Assembly: GCF_017814975.1 (NCBI RefSeq)
Contig: NZ_JAGIQA010000004.1
Span: 1-64,000 of the forward strand
Reading direction: 5' to 3'
From: Cupriavidus consociatus
GTDB taxonomy: Bacteria; Pseudomonadota; Gammaproteobacteria; Burkholderiales; Burkholderiaceae
DNA: 64,000 nt
The translations under genes were made by a program, and so were the position numbers. The notes beneath the pieces were generated by a model that saw nothing but the letters and a program-made list of their open reading frames with translations, was not told the DNA's origin and did no database searches. Of the stretch, positions 61,812 to 64,000 are shown one piece after another. How positions within the stretch are numbered: the stretch's first letter is position 1; every line of letters starts with the position of its first letter.

Positions 61812-63550
61812 ACGTTCAGGCACGTCGCCGGCATGTCCCCATACAGCGCCATCAGCGCACTGGCAACGCCATTGGTCCATCCGAACCCGTCCTGCAGCGG
61901 ATACTCGCCGCCTCCGCCACCCCTGGCGCGTTCCCCGGTCGCCTCGATGCGGTATTTCTCCACCAGCTTGCATTCCCTGGCATAGACCCCGGCAATCGTG
62001 GCAAGCCAGCGCTGCGCAATGTCGCGCGCCAGGACTTCATGGCCGTAGCGCGTCAGTCCGCGCACCGCGAGCCATTGCAGTGGCGCCCAGCCGTTGGGAT
62101 GGTCCCACTGCTGGCCGGAGGTGAGTTCCGTGGTGGCCAGGCCTCCCGAATCCATCAGGCGCGCGGCCACTGCGCTGGCGACGCCGCCGGCTTCCTCCGC
62201 CCGGGCAAGGCCGAGATACAGCGGCATCATCGTCGCCGCTGTCAGGCATGGCCGCGGCGCTCCGCGGCACCAGTCGTAGTCGACGAAGATGCCGGCTGCG
62301 CCGTCCCACAGGTATTGCCGGATGGCCGCTTCGCGCCGGCGCGCGGCGGCAAGGAAGCGGTCGGCATCGGCATCGCCAGCCTGGTCGCACAAGGTGGCAA
62401 GGCGCATTTCGAGGTGCCACAACAAGGCATTGAGGTCGACCGGCAGGACCGCGGTGGTGCGGATGGTGCCAAGATCGGCCGGTTGTCCCGCAAGCGGCAG
62501 GTCGAGCCAGCGGGAGCTGAAATCCCAGCCCGATTCGGCGGCGGCGCGCAGGTCGCGGAACACCAGGTGATGCGGCCGGCCGCTGCGCTCGGCGGTCTGC
62601 ACGTCTTCCAGGAAGGCTTCCTCGCGCGGGCAAGGCCGGTCGTCCCAGTAGCGGTTGAGCACGGCGCCGTCGGGCAGGCACAGCGCGCGCCGGTGCGCGC
62701 AGCCCGGACGCAGGGCCTGTGCACCGTCCATCCAGAAGTCATACTCGCGCCGAAGCTGCGGCAGGAAGTCGCGCGCGCTGGCGACCTGTTCGCGCTCGAG
62801 CAGGTCGACCATCAGCGCGAACACAGGCGGCTGCGAGCGGCTCAGGTAGTAATTGCGCGTACCGTTGGGCACCAGCCCGTAGGTGTCGATCAGGTAGGCG
62901 AAATTGCGCGCCATTTCCAGCAGCAGGTCGCCGCGCCCGCTTGCGGCCAGCCCGACCATGGTGAAGTAGGAATCCCAGTAGTACAGTTCGCCGAAGCGCC
63001 CGCCGGGAACCACGTAGCGATGCGGCAACGGCAACAGCGACGAGAGTGGCGGATGCGCGACCGGCTCGCGCGTCAGCACCGGCCACAGGCCGTCGATATG
63101 TTCGCGCAGCGTATTGGCCGGATCGGAGACATAGTGGCTGTCAGGCACGATCGCGCGGGTGAAGTGGGCCTGCACGAAGTCGGCCAGGCAGAAGCCAGGC
63201 TCGACGCGTGACTGCCGATAGCGCGCGACGATCCACTCGGGGTCGCAGCCGGGAATGCAGTCCGGAAAGGTCTTGCTGTCGGCGAACAGGCCGCTATGCT
63301 GGACATCGACAAACAGTTCTCCATAGCGCGCCGCCGGCGACAGCGTATCGGCCTGCGGACAGCTCGCCAGCGCATGTGGCGGCGGGCATTCGCGATGCGC
63401 GGCCAGCGGCGGATGGGCCACCGCGTGGACCTTGGCCGGCGCGGCGACAGCGCCGGAGACTGCGCCGGCGCCGTCGGGCGTGGCCGGATCCGTGCGCGGC
63501 ACCGTGTAGGCGCCCGCGCTCCTGGCGCGGCGGTCGTCATTGTTACCCAT
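61808..63550 (-). CDS. treF: GH37 trehalase
   Basis: A 580-residue alpha,alpha-trehalase. Both family signatures are present: PGGRFGELYYWDSY (182-195) and QWDHPNGWAP (481-490). The catalytic acid is D343 in SGWDFSSRW and the base is probably E531 in VEKYRIEATG; the glycine-rich lid GGGGGEYPLQDGFGWTNG follows. It hydrolyses trehalose to two glucoses. There is no signal peptide; the first 60 residues are Ala/Pro-rich, so a cytoplasmic TreF-type enzyme is favoured over periplasmic TreA, with the symbol given on that basis. The ATG at 63550 has only a weak ribosome binding site. Confidence 0.92.
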   Translation of the reverse strand: MGNNDDRRARSAGAYTVPRTDPATPDGAGAVSGAVAAPAKVHAVAHPPLAAHRECPPPHALASCPQADTLSPAARYGELFVDVQHSGLFADSKTFPDCIPGCDPEWIVARYRQSRVEPGFCLADFVQAHFTRAIVPDSHYVSDPANTLREHIDGLWPVLTREPVAHPPLSSLLPLPHRYVVPGGRFGELYYWDSYFTMVGLAASGRGDLLLEMARNFAYLIDTYGLVPNGTRNYYLSRSQPPVFALMVDLLEREQVASARDFLPQLRREYDFWMDGAQALRPGCAHRRALCLPDGAVLNRYWDDRPCPREEAFLEDVQTAERSGRPHHLVFRDLRAAAESGWDFSSRWLDLPLAGQPADLGTIRTTAVLPVDLNALLWHLEMRLATLCDQAGDADADRFLAAARRREAAIRQYLWDGAAGIFVDYDWCRGAPRPCLTAATMMPLYLGLARAEEAGGVASAVAARLMDSGGLATTELTSGQQWDHPNGWAPLQWLAVRGLTRYGHEVLARDIAQRWLATIAGVYARECKLVEKYRIEATGERARGGGGGEYPLQDGFGWTNGVASALMALYGDMPATCLNV

Positions 63551-63701
63551 AGTCCCAGTGCAGGCTGCCGGTGACCGGCGTACTCATGCCGGACAATTCC
63601 GCGGCGCGTTCCTGCGTCGAGGCGGCAGCGCGGGCGCCGCCAGCTCATCATGACGGTAGGAGCGGCCAGGCGCCGCAAAGTTCGCCCGTGTGCGTGTGGC
63701 T

Positions 63702-64000
63702 TCAGTGTAGTGCGGCGAGGTCGGCAACTGAGTCTGCCGGCGACTGCGCGGCAGGGCTCGGCAGGCAGATCCACACTGCCAGGCCATGCGGTGCAGCATT
63801 GTGCGCCGTGACAGTGCCGCCATGCGCGGCGATCGCCGCCTGGGCGATGCTCAGCCCCAGTCCCGCGCCGGCCGGATGCCCGGCGCCGCTGCGCACGCGG
63901 AAAAAGGGCTCGAACAGGCTCGGCAGCGCATCCTCAGGCACGCCGGGGCCACCGTCGACAATGTCGAGCCGGACCGCGCCTCCATTGTCCCCATCGGCGG
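63702..64000 (-). CDS. Sensor histidine kinase, C-terminal end (cut by window edge)
   Basis: About 99 residues of an HATPase domain enter from the right edge. LDIVDGGPGVPEDALP is the G1 box, LFEPFFRVRSG the F box and GAGLGLSIAQAAIAAHGGTV the G2 box, typical of OmpR-partner kinases. The frame is open to the edge, so the sensor and dimerisation parts lie outside. The stop at 63702 is followed by 151 bases to the trehalase start. Confidence 0.88.
   Translation of the reverse strand, partial: ADGDNGGAVRLDIVDGGPGVPEDALPSLFEPFFRVRSGAGHPAGAGLGLSIAQAAIAAHGGTVTAHNAAPHGLAVWICLPSPAAQSPADSVADLAALH

Overview
The window is GC-rich DNA, tightly packed with genes, from a betaproteobacterium. The gene families (Bug/Tct receptors, a fused indolepyruvate oxidoreductase, a Wsp cluster, a caa3-type oxidase with two subunit III genes, DUF6600 and DUF748 envelope proteins) fit Burkholderiaceae and suggest a Cupriavidus/Ralstonia-like organism, possibly its secondary replicon. 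That assignment is inference from content. I saw no rRNA, tRNA or CRISPR. The only mobile-element trace is one orphan IS3-type orfA-like gene.

Region by region: (1) 1-167 is the start of a transhydrogenase alpha gene cut by the window edge. (2) 253-11118 is a divergent catabolic cluster. Leftward are two paralogous small proteins of unknown family, a quinone-oxidoreductase-like MDR protein and a TauD/TfdA-type dioxygenase. Rightward are a split UxaA/SuyAB-type lyase, a GntR/UTRA regulator, an LDH2/ComC-type dehydrogenase, a fused indolepyruvate:ferredoxin oxidoreductase and a Bug-type binding protein. A CTATATAG palindrome and two promoter-like sequences sit between the arms. (3) 11802-16553 is a branched-chain amino-acid-type ABC transporter (livHMGF, then livK after a paired REP-like element). 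(4) 16683-20619 holds a DUF1801 protein, a J-domain protein and a FecR/DUF6600 protein with a long Gln/Arg-rich tail. (5) 20904-31106 is a complete wspABCDEFR surface-sensing system that ends in the diguanylate cyclase WspR, with a GGDEF-EAL phosphodiesterase transcribed divergently from wspA. (6) 31495-40131 is mixed: a DUF4397 lipoprotein, a glyoxalase-fold protein, a PadR-like regulator, tctBA without tctC, a MATE exporter, a MHYT sensor and an aldehyde dehydrogenase. (7) 40220-45102 is a caa3-type oxidase operon, followed by small membrane proteins and a rubredoxin up to 46854. (8) 46948-53810 has a large AsmA-like DUF748 protein, an MHS-type MFS transporter and an LpqC-like esterase. (9) 53811-57943 is sparse: a strong promoter with no clear gene, a small secreted protein, the orphan orfA, a LysR regulator and a NarL-type response regulator. 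(10) 57972-64000 holds a MarR regulator with a DHA2 exporter, a coniferyl-aldehyde-type dehydrogenase, a GH37 trehalase and the end of a histidine kinase.

The clearest functional unit is the Wsp operon, in which a membrane receptor controls c-di-GMP synthesis through a CheA/CheY-like relay. The best candidate for an uncharacterised system is the divergent cluster at 253-6337, because its enzyme families, regulator and paralogous unknowns look like one catabolic pathway whose substrate the sequence does not reveal. Many starts were moved from the longest possible frame to an internal codon with a ribosome binding site; each case is stated in its entry.
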